Positions 43,467-53,453 of a stretch of DNA of 64,000 nt are shown here, piece after piece. The stretch spans positions 1 through 64,000 of the forward strand of contig JAJFTP010000066.1 of the NCBI GenBank assembly GCA_021372895.1, given 5' to 3'. The notes under the pieces are model-generated. The model was given only the letters and a program-made list of their open reading frames with translations, did no database searches and had not been told where the DNA came from. Position 1 is the stretch's first letter, and each line of letters starts with the position of its first letter. Position numbers and translations under genes: made by a program. The DNA comes from Synergistaceae bacterium (GTDB taxonomy: Bacteria; Synergistota; Synergistia; Synergistales; Synergistaceae).

Positions 43467-44843
43467 CTAATCGTTTTTTTTGATATGTTCCTGTACTTCG
43501 GACAGAGAAACTCTGGTAAGTTCACTTCTTGGCAGAGTGCTGAGTATTTCCCACGCCGTATCTAAAGAATAGCCTATTTCCCGTTCTTCTCCCTTGCCCT
43601 GATTAAGGAATTTTTCTTCGAAAAGCTTCCCAAACTCGAGCGAGGACTTATCGTTTTTAGAGAGTTCATCCTCACCGACTACCCCTGCCAGTGAGCGCAC
43701 ATCCTGGACCCGGCTGTATGAAGCGAACAGCTGGCTTGAGACGCTTGGATGGTCTTCGCGCGTGAATCCCTTGCCTATGCCGTCCTTCATCAGGCGCGAA
43801 AGGCTTGTAAGTATGTCTATCGGCGGATAAATATTCTTTGCATCCAGATCACGCGAAAGAACTATCTGTCCTTCGGTGATGAACCCTGTAAGGTCAGGGA
43901 TAGGGTGCGTAATATCATCGTTAGGCATCGTAAGTATAGGTATCTGAGTGACGCTCCCATCTACCCCGTGCACGACCCCCGCCCTTTCATAAAGCGAAGC
44001 AAGGTCGCTGTAAAGATACGCGGGATATCCTTTGCGGCTCGGGACTTCCCCTGCGGCTACGCCAAGTTCGCGAAGCGCTTCGCAGTAGCTCGTCATATCC
44101 GTGATTATGACAAGGACGTGCAGGCCAAGCTCGTATGCGAGGTATTCGGCTGTTGAAAGCGCCATTCTCGGTGTTGCTATGCGTTCAATTACAGGATCAT
44201 CAGCCAGGTTCAGAAATGTTACTATGTTGTTGCTGTGTCCGCGTGAAGACAGTTCCTGTGTGAAGTATGCCGCATCGTCGTGCTTGATACCTATACCCGC
44301 AAATACGACAGCGAATTCGGCTGTGCCCATGATCTTTGCCTGCGTAGCTATCTGTACCGCAAGCTGGTTGTGGGGGAGGCCGTTGCCTGAGAATATAGGC
44401 AGCTTCTGTCCTCTGATCAGGGTCGTAAGCGTATCGATTGCCGAAATACCGGTGTGGATGAAATCCTTAGGGTACTGGCGTGCCATCGGGTTAAGCGGGA
44501 GCCCGTTTATGTTGACTCTTTTACCTCCGTATATCTCTCCGCAGCCGTCCTTTGGTTCTCCGAGTCCGTTGAAAGTACGTCCGAGCATTTGCTTTGAAAG
44601 ATGGATCTCAAGCGGTCTGCCGAGGAAACGTACCTTGGTTGTGTTTGGGACGAGGTCCCCTGTTCCGGAGAAAACCTGTACGAGCGTTGCTTTTTCGCTC
44701 AGAGACTTGACCTGCCCATGCCGAAGGTTCCCCTGACTGTCTTTGATGTTCACAAGTTCGCCATAGCCGACTCCTGATACGTTTTCTACGAGTATAAACG
44801 GTCCGTTTATGTCTTTTACGCCAATATATTCGGGTTGTGCCAT
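43467..44843 (-). CDS. atpB: V/A-type ATP synthase subunit B
   Basis: Non-catalytic nucleotide-binding subunit of the V1 headpiece, 458 residues. No Walker A motif; characteristic [20 protein letters not shown] in its place, then [15 protein letters not shown] and the [20 protein letters not shown]-like block. The C-terminal region ([14 protein letters not shown]) is family-typical. Last gene of the operon, three bases after subunit A. Alternates with A in the hexamer. Confidence 0.96.
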   Translation of the reverse strand: MAQPEYIGVKDINGPFILVENVSGVGYGELVNIKDSQGNLRHGQVKSLSEKATLVQVFSGTGDLVPNTTKVRFLGRPLEIHLSKQMLGRTFNGLGEPKDGCGEIYGGKRVNINGLPLNPMARQYPKDFIHTGISAIDTLTTLIRGQKLPIFSGNGLPHNQLAVQIATQAKIMGTAEFAVVFAGIGIKHDDAAYFTQELSSRGHSNNIVTFLNLADDPVIERIATPRMALSTAEYLAYELGLHVLVIITDMTSYCEALRELGVAAGEVPSRKGYPAYLYSDLASLYERAGVVHGVDGSVTQIPILTMPNDDITHPIPDLTGFITEGQIVLSRDLDAKNIYPPIDILTSLSRLMKDGIGKGFTREDHPSVSSQLFASYSRVQDVRSLAGVVGEDELSKNDKSSLEFGKLFEEKFLNQGKGEEREIGYSLDTAWEILSTLPRSELTRVSLSEVQEHIKKND

Positions 44844-44846
44844 CCG

Positions 44847-46652
44847 CTACTCGCCTCCAAGCTTTCTCGTGCGCTCTGCCGCCACCCTGTCAAGGTGTGC
44901 GGATATGCGCTTGCGCACTTCATTAAAACCCTCTTTGTCCTCCGGATCAAGCTCACGGAGGTGAGTCAGCATGTCGACAGAGGAGTCTTCTCTGATCAAA
45001 GAGATAGGAATGCCTTTGCGGACAAGTTCCATAGCCTTGTGGTGAAATTCCATTATCAAATAGAGTATCTCAAAGCCCTTTAACAGAGGCGAATATGAGT
45101 CTGAGCCGAAAGAGTTCTGCTGGAGGTATCCATTTTTCACAAGGAACGCGGTAAAAGCTACAAGTCTTTGGTCATCAGGTAGGACATCTTCTCCCACAAG
45201 CTTGATAACCTGCTGAACTTTAGTATCTTCAGAGAGTATCTGACGTGCTTCATCGCGAAGTTCAGTCCATCTTGGGTCAACATTCGTGCAGAACCAGTTG
45301 TTGAGCTCCTCGGCGTATTCACTGTAGGAGTCTATCCAAGAGATAGCAGGATAGTGGCGTGCGTTAGCGAGGTTTTTATCAAGTCCCCAGAAGCATCGGA
45401 TAAAGCGCTTTGTATGCCTTGTGACCGGTTCAGTAAAGTCACCGCCAGGAGGAGAGACAGCTCCGATTACGGTGACACTTCCGTTTTCGCCGCCAAGAGT
45501 TATGACACGTCCCGCCCGCTCGTAGAACTCTGCAAGGCGGCTTGGCAGGTATGCGGGGAACCCTTCTTCCGCCGGGATCTCTTCAAGGCGTCCTGAGAGC
45601 TCACGAAGGGCCTCGGCCCAGCGTGATGTTGAATCCGCCATTATCGCCACATCGTAGCCCATATCGCGGAAGTATTCGGCAATCGTTATTCCGGTGTAAA
45701 TGGATGCCTCGCGTGCGGCAACAGGCATATTGGATGTGTTTGCGATCAGTATCGTACGCTCCATAAGCGGGCGTCCAGAACGCGGGTCTTCGAGCACAGG
45801 GAACTGTTCAAGGACATCCGTCATCTCATTGCCTCGCTCTCCGCAGCCGATGTATATGACGACCTGAGCGTCCCCCCATTTGGCGAGCTGATGCTGTGTG
45901 ACTGTCTTGCCTGTCCCAAAGCCTCCGGGGATACAGGCAGTGCCTCCCTTTGCTATCGGGAAGAGCCCGTCAATGACGCGCTGTCCGGTTACAAACGGTT
46001 CATTGGGGAGAAGACGCTCACGGTATGGTCTGGAGGTGCGGACCGGCCAACGCTGAATTATGGGTATAGCCACTTCCCTCCCGAATGCATCCTTGACCTT
46101 TGCTATATCTTCCCCCGCCTTATGTATACCTGCGGGAGCTATCCATGTTACCTCGCCTTCAGTACCAATAGGGGCCATTATCTTGTGGACGAGAAGGGGT
46201 GTCTCCTGAACCGTCGCAATAACTATGCCGCCGGTTATCAGGTCTCCTACTTTTGCGACAGGAGTGATGTCCCACTTTTTCTCTCGGTCGAGCATGTTGA
46301 CAGTAGTGCCCGGTGAAATATACATGCCTTCTTTTTCGAGGAGCAGATCCAGAGGACGCCCGATCCCGTCAAAGAAACTGCCGATGAGCCCCGGGCCGAT
46401 TTCTATTGAAAGCGGTTCCCCTGTGCCGTGGACTTTCTCTCCCAATCGAAGTCCGTCTGTGTCTTCATAGACCTGAATCGTGGCATTGTCATCGTCCATG
46501 CTGATTATTTCACCCATGAGGCGCTTGTTGCCTACGGTGACGACTTCGCGCATAGCGAAGTCTCTCATATTTGTCGCTTTTATGACAGGACCATTAACGA
46601 AGGCCACAAGGCCTTCTTTTATCATTGGAGTATTAGTTGTGTTGACCTCCAA
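44847..46652 (-). CDS. atpA: V/A-type ATP synthase subunit A (catalytic)
   Basis: Catalytic subunit of 601 residues. Walker [18 protein letters not shown] near residue 240. The non-homologous insert typical of A subunits lies at about residues 120-200 ([20 protein letters not shown]). The Walker B-like region [20 protein letters not shown] follows. Couples ATP hydrolysis or synthesis to ion movement through subunits I and K. Followed by B with three-base spacing. Confidence 0.97.
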   Translation of the reverse strand: MEVNTTNTPMIKEGLVAFVNGPVIKATNMRDFAMREVVTVGNKRLMGEIISMDDDNATIQVYEDTDGLRLGEKVHGTGEPLSIEIGPGLIGSFFDGIGRPLDLLLEKEGMYISPGTTVNMLDREKKWDITPVAKVGDLITGGIVIATVQETPLLVHKIMAPIGTEGEVTWIAPAGIHKAGEDIAKVKDAFGREVAIPIIQRWPVRTSRPYRERLLPNEPFVTGQRVIDGLFPIAKGGTACIPGGFGTGKTVTQHQLAKWGDAQVVIYIGCGERGNEMTDVLEQFPVLEDPRSGRPLMERTILIANTSNMPVAAREASIYTGITIAEYFRDMGYDVAIMADSTSRWAEALRELSGRLEEIPAEEGFPAYLPSRLAEFYERAGRVITLGGENGSVTVIGAVSPPGGDFTEPVTRHTKRFIRCFWGLDKNLANARHYPAISWIDSYSEYAEELNNWFCTNVDPRWTELRDEARQILSEDTKVQQVIKLVGEDVLPDDQRLVAFTAFLVKNGYLQQNSFGSDSYSPLLKGFEILYLIMEFHHKAMELVRKGIPISLIREDSSVDMLTHLRELDPEDKEGFNEVRKRISAHLDRVAAERTRKLGGE

Positions 46653-46664
46653 AATCCATTCCTC

Positions 46665-47279
46665 CTATAGCAGCGGCAGGAGCCGTTCGGCCAATGTATC
46701 CGCCATTTCCTGTGTCAGGTTTTGCCAGTCTAAGTTTACCTGCCTGCGGTTGTCGTCTGAAGATACCCAGCACCCTCCGAGGATCGGCGCCGGTTCAGTA
46801 TCAAACGTAAATTCTACATCTGGTGCGAGTTCCCGTACTTTTGCGATGATCTTGTCGGACAGATCGGCATCCAAAGCAGACAGGCGCAGCTTAAAGCTGT
46901 TGCATCCCTTAAGTGATGCTATGGCCTCCATACACATCCCGGTAAGGATATCTATGTAGTTGTCGCGATCCCTGAGGTGCACAAGCTTGTCCTGAAGTCT
47001 TCCAAGCGCTTCGGAAAGTATACGATTCTGAAGGCGCAGAGTCTCCGTTGATTTTTCGCGTTCAGCTGCGAGGATCTGTCTGCGCCTGATATCTTCTGCC
47101 CGTTTTCGCGCATCCTGCAGAATAAGATTAGTATCGCGCTGCAGTTTTTCGGTCTCCTTAGCAAGCCATTCCTCAGCCTCGCGACGTGCGTTTGCGACGA
47201 GCGTTTTTTTCTGCACGTCGGCTTTGTCGAGGATGATGTCTCTTAACGTGTTTATCTTTTCACTTTGAACTTCTTTCAT
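46665..47279 (-). CDS. atpE: V/A-type ATP synthase subunit E (peripheral stalk)
   Basis: About 204 residues. The N-terminal half is a charged coiled coil (ANARREAEEWLAKETEKLQR), the C-terminal half a globular domain (PILGGCWVSSDDNRRQVNLD), the standard subunit E layout. It pairs with the small G/H coiled-coil subunit (51166-51510) as the stator. The ATG overlaps the stop of subunit F (TGATG). Confidence 0.92.
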   Translation of the reverse strand: MKEVQSEKINTLRDIILDKADVQKKTLVANARREAEEWLAKETEKLQRDTNLILQDARKRAEDIRRRQILAAEREKSTETLRLQNRILSEALGRLQDKLVHLRDRDNYIDILTGMCMEAIASLKGCNSFKLRLSALDADLSDKIIAKVRELAPDVEFTFDTEPAPILGGCWVSSDDNRRQVNLDWQNLTQEMADTLAERLLPLL

Positions 47280-47587
47280 CACATCTTCACCCCAATGGCT
47301 TCCTGTACGTAGCGGGTCAGAAAATCAGGGCCGCGGTTAGTACCGAATCTGTCAGGTATCTCAACTACCAGAGGCAGATCCCCGCGCTCCCGCAGCTGCT
47401 GAATAATATCCGGAGCCATTGCCGCGGCCTTCTCGGTTATTGCGAGAATGGCAAGATCATGTATCTTAAGGGCTCTGTCTATCGCAGCAAATGCCTCTTC
47501 AGAAGTGTGAACCAGACAACCCTGTATTCCGGCCAGCCTCATCCCTACCAGGGAATCGTGGTTGTCGCTCACGAGAAACGCTCTCAT
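47279..47587 (-). CDS. atpF: V/A-type ATP synthase subunit F
   Basis: Small central-stalk subunit of 102 residues with a Rossmann-like fold. MRAFLVSDNHDSLVGMRLAG at the N terminus and LAILAITEKAAAMAPDIIQQ in the middle match subunit F. Overlaps the start of subunit E. Confidence 0.92.
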   Translation of the reverse strand: MRAFLVSDNHDSLVGMRLAGIQGCLVHTSEEAFAAIDRALKIHDLAILAITEKAAAMAPDIIQQLRERGDLPLVVEIPDRFGTNRGPDFLTRYVQEAIGVKM

Positions 47588-47605
47588 TTCCGAAAAAACT
47601 GTCCT

Positions 47606-48022
47606 TTATATACGGCCAAGGATAAGCAGGGAGACGATAACGCCGTAAATTGCGATACCTTCCGAAAGTCCGAGATAGATAAGCGTCGTTCCGAGCATCT
47701 CAGGTTTTTCGCCCACTAATCCAAGTGCGGCCGAACCCACGCTTGCTACCGCAAGGCCTGCGCCAAGACATGCAAGGCCTGTTGATACGGATGCTGCAAT
47801 GAAGCCCATCCCTGCTGCAGTTCCAAGCGGCGCGGCGGCGGCGGCGGCAAAAGCGGGATGTGCCGTCAGAGACAGGGCTGCTCCAGCGAAGACAAGGAAG
47901 GAAGATACTCCGAGACTTATTGCGTATATCGCCCTGTTCCCTTTATAGCCCTTGCGCTGCATCAGATATCCGGCACCTATCATAGTTGCTACAGTGCAGC
48001 AGCAAATTGCCAGTCCAAACAT
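47606..48022 (-). CDS. atpK: V/A-type ATP synthase subunit K (membrane rotor)
   Basis: Proteolipid of 138 residues. Four hydrophobic segments are visible. The last hairpin (GAGLAVASVGSAALGLVGEK, then IYLGLSEGIAIYGVIVSLLI) carries the ion-binding Glu in LSEG. The first pair (MFGLAICCCTVATMIGAGYL and YAISLGVSSFLVFAGAALSL) has no matching carboxylate, so each protomer would offer one site. An Ala-rich stretch links them. Whether H+ or Na+ is used cannot be settled by eye. Confidence 0.9.
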   Translation of the reverse strand: MFGLAICCCTVATMIGAGYLMQRKGYKGNRAIYAISLGVSSFLVFAGAALSLTAHPAFAAAAAAPLGTAAGMGFIAASVSTGLACLGAGLAVASVGSAALGLVGEKPEMLGTTLIYLGLSEGIAIYGVIVSLLILGRI

Positions 48023-48104
48023 ACAAAACCACTCCTTCTCATTTATTGTCCCTTATAAAATTATTTGCAGTATTTAGTTGTGAAACGCCGCCTGAAGCGG
48101 TAAT

Positions 48105-50072
48105 CTACTTTCTTGCGGCTGCCGGCGCGTATTTTGTGCCGTCCTTATTCCAGCCGACAGGTTTGAATGCACTGCCTCCTCCCTTGTAAAACTTTCCGAA
48201 GAACTCATAGTATTCGAGACGCAATGTCTGTATGAAGACGATCAGACCTTCAAGACAGACTATTACGATGTTTCCAACGACAAGAATTATACCCTTCATC
48301 ACTATGCCGCCCGGCAGGTTGTGTACCATCTCCGACAGCATTATTACCGCCATTGAGAGTCCGACGTGGTTAAGCGCGAACGCCGCAAGGCGGACGAACG
48401 ACGCAGTGTTTGAGACGAAGGACATCAGGTTATGCATTATCTCGAATAAATTCAGAACGACCGACTCCTTCTCGCTCTTCTGACGAAGCAGGTAGCGTGC
48501 GAGGATATCACGGAATATCATCAGCAGTATCATGACTCCTATGCCGCCCCACATGATATCAGCAGCCATCTCAGAAATCTTGGTGCCGGTCATGTAAATA
48601 GCCGCAAGAGCTGCCATCGCCCAATAGAGGAAGAGCCCCGCAAGCCCCTGCCCGTCGAAGAGCAGGCGCCCGAAGTCCCTTGCCCTGTACTGTGTTATCA
48701 TGTTAAGTATCAGCCCGAGGCTTATCATGAAAACGCCTATGCAGATAGCAATAATGAGCAGTCTGTTTGTGTCGTGCATCGGAGAGAGCCACAGTGCCGG
48801 GATAACGCCCTCTATGCCGAAAATGCTTCCATACAGGGCACCGAAGACCATTGAACTTACTGCGGCTGCTTTCATGACCTGTCCGAAGGAGCGCTTCATC
48901 TTGCCTTGTTTGACCAGATATATCGAGCCGAGGAATATCATAAGCCCGTGTCCGATATCACCAAACATGAAGCCAAAAAAGAGCATGAATGAAATTGCCA
49001 CTATAGGCGAGGGGTCGATCTCTCCGTATGACGGGAGGCTGTACATCGCGACAATGTCCTGGAACGCACGGAAAAGTGCGTTGTTTTGCAGCAGTGTAGG
49101 GACACGTATGCCTGAGTATGAAATGTTCTTCGTATCCTCTACAAGCATAGTTGTCATCGGAGCCTCTTCTTCAATTGTCTTGTATATTCCTGCCAGCGTG
49201 TCCGCCGGGATCCATCCGGAAAGTACGAACATGCCGCTGACCGCACCGCGTCCTTTGCATACATCGTAGACGCGCTGCATTGTATAAAGCTGTGAGTATA
49301 GAAGCTCATACTCCGTGCGCTGTTCACGCAGCATATCTTTTGCAGCTTTTGCCAGACCTCTGATTGCCTTTTGATGGTTTACTATGCGTTTGTTTACAAG
49401 GGATAGAGGATCTTCTCCCGTCAACTGTGCTGCGATTTCCTTGAGCGAGAACTCTTTGAAGTAGACTGCCTCCAGCAGTTTCTTTGTCGGCTCCTCGTAT
49501 CCGGGAACTGTTATAACAAGTATCCACGTATTGCCATTCATTACGGTCAGCTCGTTTATCGCGATCGGGGACTCTTCGCTGCTTTCAACGAGACGCTGGT
49601 AATTCTCATTTGACAGGCGTCCGAAGAAAGTCGTTATAAACATGCTTTCAGAAAGATCATTTGGAGTGGATTCAGTGCCTTTCAGAGCCTGTATAAAAAG
49701 TTTTGTGGCGCTGAGGAGTTCCTCTTCCTCTATCAGCGCTATCCGTCGCTTCTCCCAGACCTCGAGCCTCCTGGATGACTGTTCTACGCGTTTGCGTGCA
49801 TAGGAGAGTGTGAAATCCCTGGTAATGTTTACAGGAGACGGATCAGGTATCATCTCCCCAGCAACCTTCCATATGGTCGATACCTTTGTGAGCAGTTCGT
49901 CGTACGGGTTTTCGGTCTCAGTTGTGACCTTGGCGCGGAGGGCCCTGTCGTTGACGAGAATGTCAAGAGGCAGAGGCTGGAAACCTCCGGTCAGCACCAT
50001 TTGGCGTGCTACATTTTCCATCTCGGAGTCAGGGCCTATCATAGTTAAAGCGACCATCTTCATTACTGCCAT
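48105..50072 (-). CDS. atpI: V/A-type ATP synthase subunit I (membrane stator)
   Basis: Subunit a equivalent, 655 residues: a cytoplasmic N-terminal half with coiled coils (residues 1-340) and about seven transmembrane helices in the C-terminal half (FMLFFGFMFGDIGHGLMIFL, then FVSNTASFVRLAAFALNHVG). The Arg in SFVRLAAFALNH is the conserved residue facing the rotor. Its start overlaps the end of subunit C by ten bases. Confidence 0.95.
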   Translation of the reverse strand: MAVMKMVALTMIGPDSEMENVARQMVLTGGFQPLPLDILVNDRALRAKVTTETENPYDELLTKVSTIWKVAGEMIPDPSPVNITRDFTLSYARKRVEQSSRRLEVWEKRRIALIEEEELLSATKLFIQALKGTESTPNDLSESMFITTFFGRLSNENYQRLVESSEESPIAINELTVMNGNTWILVITVPGYEEPTKKLLEAVYFKEFSLKEIAAQLTGEDPLSLVNKRIVNHQKAIRGLAKAAKDMLREQRTEYELLYSQLYTMQRVYDVCKGRGAVSGMFVLSGWIPADTLAGIYKTIEEEAPMTTMLVEDTKNISYSGIRVPTLLQNNALFRAFQDIVAMYSLPSYGEIDPSPIVAISFMLFFGFMFGDIGHGLMIFLGSIYLVKQGKMKRSFGQVMKAAAVSSMVFGALYGSIFGIEGVIPALWLSPMHDTNRLLIIAICIGVFMISLGLILNMITQYRARDFGRLLFDGQGLAGLFLYWAMAALAAIYMTGTKISEMAADIMWGGIGVMILLMIFRDILARYLLRQKSEKESVVLNLFEIMHNLMSFVSNTASFVRLAAFALNHVGLSMAVIMLSEMVHNLPGGIVMKGIILVVGNIVIVCLEGLIVFIQTLRLEYYEFFGKFYKGGGSAFKPVGWNKDGTKYAPAAARK

Positions 50073-51163
50073 GTGGGTTCACCCCCGCCTATAATTGGCC
50101 TTATCAGGTATGCTACAGCGTTTCTTCTGTCGTAGTCATACCGCACATCTTCTATTATGTGTATTACATCGTCAACCTCGTGTGATTTAAGCACGAAATA
50201 GCTCATTGCCGTATGGAACCCCGGTGATCCTTTCTGAAATATAGAAAGGGCTTTGAAATAGTTGTAGCGTTTTATAGACATTTCAAGTGCGAGCTCCTCG
50301 TCCGGCTTGCCAAGTGAATCCAGGAATATTTTCGCGTAAGCTGGATATGATATATCTAATTGTTTCAGTCCTTCTTCCCATGTGGCACTTTTAGCCATAT
50401 TACGCAGGTCGTGCGTCTTTATCTTGTATTTGACCGGAAGCATTCTGCTGAGAGTTTCCTCCAGCGTCATATGGTAATACAACGTACATCTGTGGAAGTG
50501 GTACAGATTCAGCAGGTCTATGCGTGAACCGAAAAGTGGCTCAAGAAGCTTCTGCTCCATATCCGGTATTTTTTTGAGATCACAGTAGAGCTGGGTTTCT
50601 ACCAGATTGTCTATTGCCAGCTCAAGAGAGAAGAGAGATTCCTCTCCGTTTATGAGGCGCCTTACCGGTTCCTGCACCGCCTTGTAATACCTTGTGTTGC
50701 GCAGGGCCTCAAGCGCTTCCGCATAATCCCGGCTGTTAAGCAGCAGATCATAGGAAAGCTTTGAGCCTGGGATGCTGTAAAGGCGCTGTCTCATAGTGTC
50801 CCTGTCGATCCTTCTTGAACGGATCCAACGGAATATACTCTTAAGCTGCTCAGACTCATACCAACCAAGCCAGTCAGTGAAGACCTGACGTCTCGGCCCG
50901 GCAAGATATGCAAGGAACGAGGTCGCCTCGGACAGTACAGCAGAGCGTACGGCATTTTCCAGATCTACGCGATGTACTTTCGTAGGAGGAAGTGTCTCCA
51001 GATATTCCTTGTATCCGGCAGTCTGCTTCAGGAAGTCCGCCAGTTCGCCTGTAGAGTTCAGGCTGAGTAAAGACCAGTACTCTTCCGCAGTCAGGAGCTG
51101 ACTGTAGAGGACATGTGCTTTAACTCCTATCGCGGTATCCTGACCGTGTGACGTAGATAACAA
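50063..51163 (-). CDS. atpC: V/A-type ATP synthase subunit C
   Basis: Funnel-shaped helical subunit (d-type) of 366 residues linking the central stalk to the rotor ring. Recognised by length, helical composition and blocks such as KAHVLYSQLLTAEEYWSLL, DLLNLYHFHRCTLYYHMTLE, and the C-terminal HEVDDVIHIIEDVRYDYDRR. Two bases separate it from the stalk subunit upstream. Confidence 0.88.
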   Translation of the reverse strand: MLSTSHGQDTAIGVKAHVLYSQLLTAEEYWSLLSLNSTGELADFLKQTAGYKEYLETLPPTKVHRVDLENAVRSAVLSEATSFLAYLAGPRRQVFTDWLGWYESEQLKSIFRWIRSRRIDRDTMRQRLYSIPGSKLSYDLLLNSRDYAEALEALRNTRYYKAVQEPVRRLINGEESLFSLELAIDNLVETQLYCDLKKIPDMEQKLLEPLFGSRIDLLNLYHFHRCTLYYHMTLEETLSRMLPVKYKIKTHDLRNMAKSATWEEGLKQLDISYPAYAKIFLDSLGKPDEELALEMSIKRYNYFKALSIFQKGSPGFHTAMSYFVLKSHEVDDVIHIIEDVRYDYDRRNAVAYLIRPIIGGGEPTWQ

Positions 51164-51165
51164 GC

Positions 51166-51510
51166 TTATGCTCTCCTTTTGGGCGACGTATATTTCTTTA
51201 CTATCTCAGAAACCACAGAATCAATAATAGGATCCGCGTTCTCTTCAAAACGTTTCTGCATCCGGATCCTCTCTTCTTTGCCCAGGTTCGCGATCTGAGC
51301 GGCTTCGGTCTTGGCGGAGTTAAGAGCCGTCTCCATAATACCCTTTGCCTGTTCTCTGGCAGAAGCCATCTGATTCGCCCGTTCTCCGGCAAACTTTTCC
51401 TGAGCGGCGCGGAGAAACCCTTCGGATTCGCTCTGTGAATCCTCCACTATGCGCCTTGCCTCAGATTCAGCTCCAAGCAAAACTGCAAGTACTTCCTGCA
51501 ACGTACTCAT
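51166..51510 (-). CDS. V/A-type ATPase stalk subunit G/H
   Basis: A 114-residue, almost entirely coiled-coil protein (ESEARRIVEDSQSESEGFLR, QAKGIMETALNSAKTEAAQI), the shape of the G/H subunit that pairs with E in the peripheral stalk. Annotation rests on its position between subunits D and C and its composition; the sequence is low in distinctive residues. Confidence 0.85.
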   Translation of the reverse strand: MSTLQEVLAVLLGAESEARRIVEDSQSESEGFLRAAQEKFAGERANQMASAREQAKGIMETALNSAKTEAAQIANLGKEERIRMQKRFEENADPIIDSVVSEIVKKYTSPKRRA

Positions 51511-51531
51511 TTTATTCCCTCCAGGATAAGG

Positions 51532-52146
51532 CTACTTTGTCTTTTTCTGAGCCAGCTTCATACGTGTAAAGTCTTCCCGCTCGCCCTCTTCGAGGACATC
51601 CGAGATAAACCTTATATCCGTCAGATTTGACGGGATGACGACCTTTTCCAGCGCGTTCACGCGTCTGTGTGTCTTGCGTATCTGAACTGCAAGACGATAG
51701 ACGCTTGTCTCTACTTCGGCAAGTCTGGCAAGCAACACCATAACCTTGCGGAACTCCACATAAGCTGCGTCCATTGCGCCTGATGAGCCGTAAAACGAAT
51801 AACTTGGTACGGTTTTGTCGTCGAGAGGGTCTACGTCAGGGATCTCAACACCCATGACAGAACGCAGGCGAACTGTTATATCTGTCGTGACCGGAACAGA
51901 CTCAGAAATATCCTCGACCGTGTCGATGCCCAGGGAAATATTTGCTTTCTGCAAAGCCTCATAGGCTCTGCTGAAAATATGTTCGACATCGTGCTGGATA
52001 GTCTTTGCCGAATCTATGTAACGCACCAGCTCCATCATGAGTACCTGACGCTTCTGGTCGAGGAGGTCATGTCCGGACTGGGCCATCTTCATAGAATGTG
52101 TAAGTTTTACAAGGTTTCCCCTTGTAGGAGCAAGTTTTGTCGCCAC
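51532..52146 (-). CDS. atpD: V/A-type ATP synthase subunit D (central rotor)
   Basis: Rotor shaft, about 204 residues, two long helices at the ends: KLAPTRGNLVKLTHSMKMAQ at the N terminus (family hallmark TKxxLxxLK-like) and QIRKTHRRVNALEKVVIPSN toward the C terminus. The GTG start giving MATKLAPTRG has GGAGG seven bases upstream; an earlier in-frame GTG would add seven residues over that site. Here D is the first gene of the operon, whereas it usually lies at the end after B. A TATAAT (52180-52185, minus) is placed to be the -10 of the whole operon. Confidence 0.93.
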   Translation of the reverse strand: MATKLAPTRGNLVKLTHSMKMAQSGHDLLDQKRQVLMMELVRYIDSAKTIQHDVEHIFSRAYEALQKANISLGIDTVEDISESVPVTTDITVRLRSVMGVEIPDVDPLDDKTVPSYSFYGSSGAMDAAYVEFRKVMVLLARLAEVETSVYRLAVQIRKTHRRVNALEKVVIPSNLTDIRFISDVLEEGEREDFTRMKLAQKKTK

Positions 52147-52346
52147 CGAAATGCCTCCGATCCTCACAACTCAAACCTGATTATATCGAAATATTTGCCA
52201 AAAACGCCTTAAACATGGTAGAACATGTAAACGTTGCCGCCTCTATAACTGATTGCACAACAACAAACTGCTCTGTCGGAAACAGAGGTCATCGTGCGAG
52301 ATTCTAACTCTAATTTAACTATAAGTACAGGGGGTAAGTGCAGAAA

Positions 52347-53336
52347 ATGTTTGTATTGTTTATCAGCGAGACAGAATTGAGTAAGGTGCCGGGGCTTTCA
52401 GCTGCCGGGGCTGATACGGCGGCACTTCCATACACTGCTCCGGCCGATGCCGACATGCTTTTCTTTGACAGGCCGAAGGTTGTGGACAGTCTGCCTCTTG
52501 ATCCGTTCGGGCATCCGTCACCGGCAATTGTCACGAGGGCAGCGCTGCTTGAGGGAAAATTTCCGGTAATGACAGTCAGAGCAGGCACGTCTATTTCCCC
52601 GGGGACACCGTTTACCAACATTAGCAGTGCGCCGGGGCGGGACCCAAGGTACGGGGCGGCAGTTCCGGGTGCAGTTGAAATCGCTGAGAAGGCAAAAATG
52701 CTCGCAGAAGAAATCAGCAGAAAGACAAAAAGAGTTGTCATTGCCGAATCCATCCCCGGCGGAACAACTACCGCGCTCATGCTGCTGCGCACTCTCGGTT
52801 ATGAAGGCACAGTGTCTTCGGCCGGACCTGTCAATCCACTCTCCCTGAAGGAAGAGATATGGAACACCGTCTCATCGCGCCTCGGCATAAGGACCGGCGG
52901 TCTCAGAGGGTGGGGCGTCGGAGCTGCGGCTGAGGTAGGGGATCCTATGCAGGTTGCGGCCTCGTCTTTTGCCGAAGCATTGCCTGCGGATACGGAAGTT
53001 ATTCTTGCAGGGGGTACGCAGATGCTTGCGGTAGCTGCTCTGATGCGGGATATGGGAGACAGCAGACCACTCCTTGTGGCGACCACAAAATATGTATCTC
53101 AGGACGCAACCAGCTGTTTTAAGCAATATGCAGAGAAGATCGGCGTCGACTATTATTCAGCCCCTATAGATTTCTCACACTCTAAGTATCAGGGCCTCGC
53201 AGACTATGAGAAGGGGTTTGTCAAAGAAGGGGTCGGTATGGGCGGTGCAATATGGTATGCGCTGCAGAACGGTGCGACGATCGGCGGCATAATTAAAAGG
53301 GCCGAGTCCTTGTACGGTGCGATGGTTGGAAAATAG
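52347..53336 (+). CDS. CobT-like nicotinate-nucleotide phosphoribosyltransferase (TIGR00303-type)
   Basis: Resembles the archaeal/cyanobacterial branch of nicotinate mononucleotide-dependent phosphoribosyltransferases, which activate the lower ligand of cobalamin. Blocks: ESIPGGTTTALMLLRTLGYE near residue 135, and VILAGGTQMLAVAALMRDMG near 225. The length of about 330 fits. The start is uncertain between GTG 52338 and ATG 52347 after AGGGGG. No other cobalamin gene or riboswitch is seen nearby, so it may serve salvage of cobamides or remodelling of lower ligands. It is divergent from the V-ATPase operon. Confidence 0.82.
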   Translation: MFVLFISETELSKVPGLSAAGADTAALPYTAPADADMLFFDRPKVVDSLPLDPFGHPSPAIVTRAALLEGKFPVMTVRAGTSISPGTPFTNISSAPGRDPRYGAAVPGAVEIAEKAKMLAEEISRKTKRVVIAESIPGGTTTALMLLRTLGYEGTVSSAGPVNPLSLKEEIWNTVSSRLGIRTGGLRGWGVGAAAEVGDPMQVAASSFAEALPADTEVILAGGTQMLAVAALMRDMGDSRPLLVATTKYVSQDATSCFKQYAEKIGVDYYSAPIDFSHSKYQGLADYEKGFVKEGVGMGGAIWYALQNGATIGGIIKRAESLYGAMVGK

Positions 53337-53453
53337 ATCCAAGGATACGCCGATTATAATTTTAATACCGGCCCTGTTTTGGGCCCGTTGCGCTTATGGA
53401 AGACCGTGAAAAACTGCGTCATTTGCGGCTTTGATCTGCACCCGCCGATTGGG

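Noticed and set aside
52200-52346. Cobalamin riboswitch before the CobT-like gene
   Set aside because: The B12-box and other conserved blocks are absent; only a small CTCTGTCGGAAACAGAG hairpin is present.
53371-53391. CGGCCC/GGGCCCG hairpin as terminator of the CobT-like gene
   Set aside because: No T-run follows; the position fits but evidence is too thin for a call.
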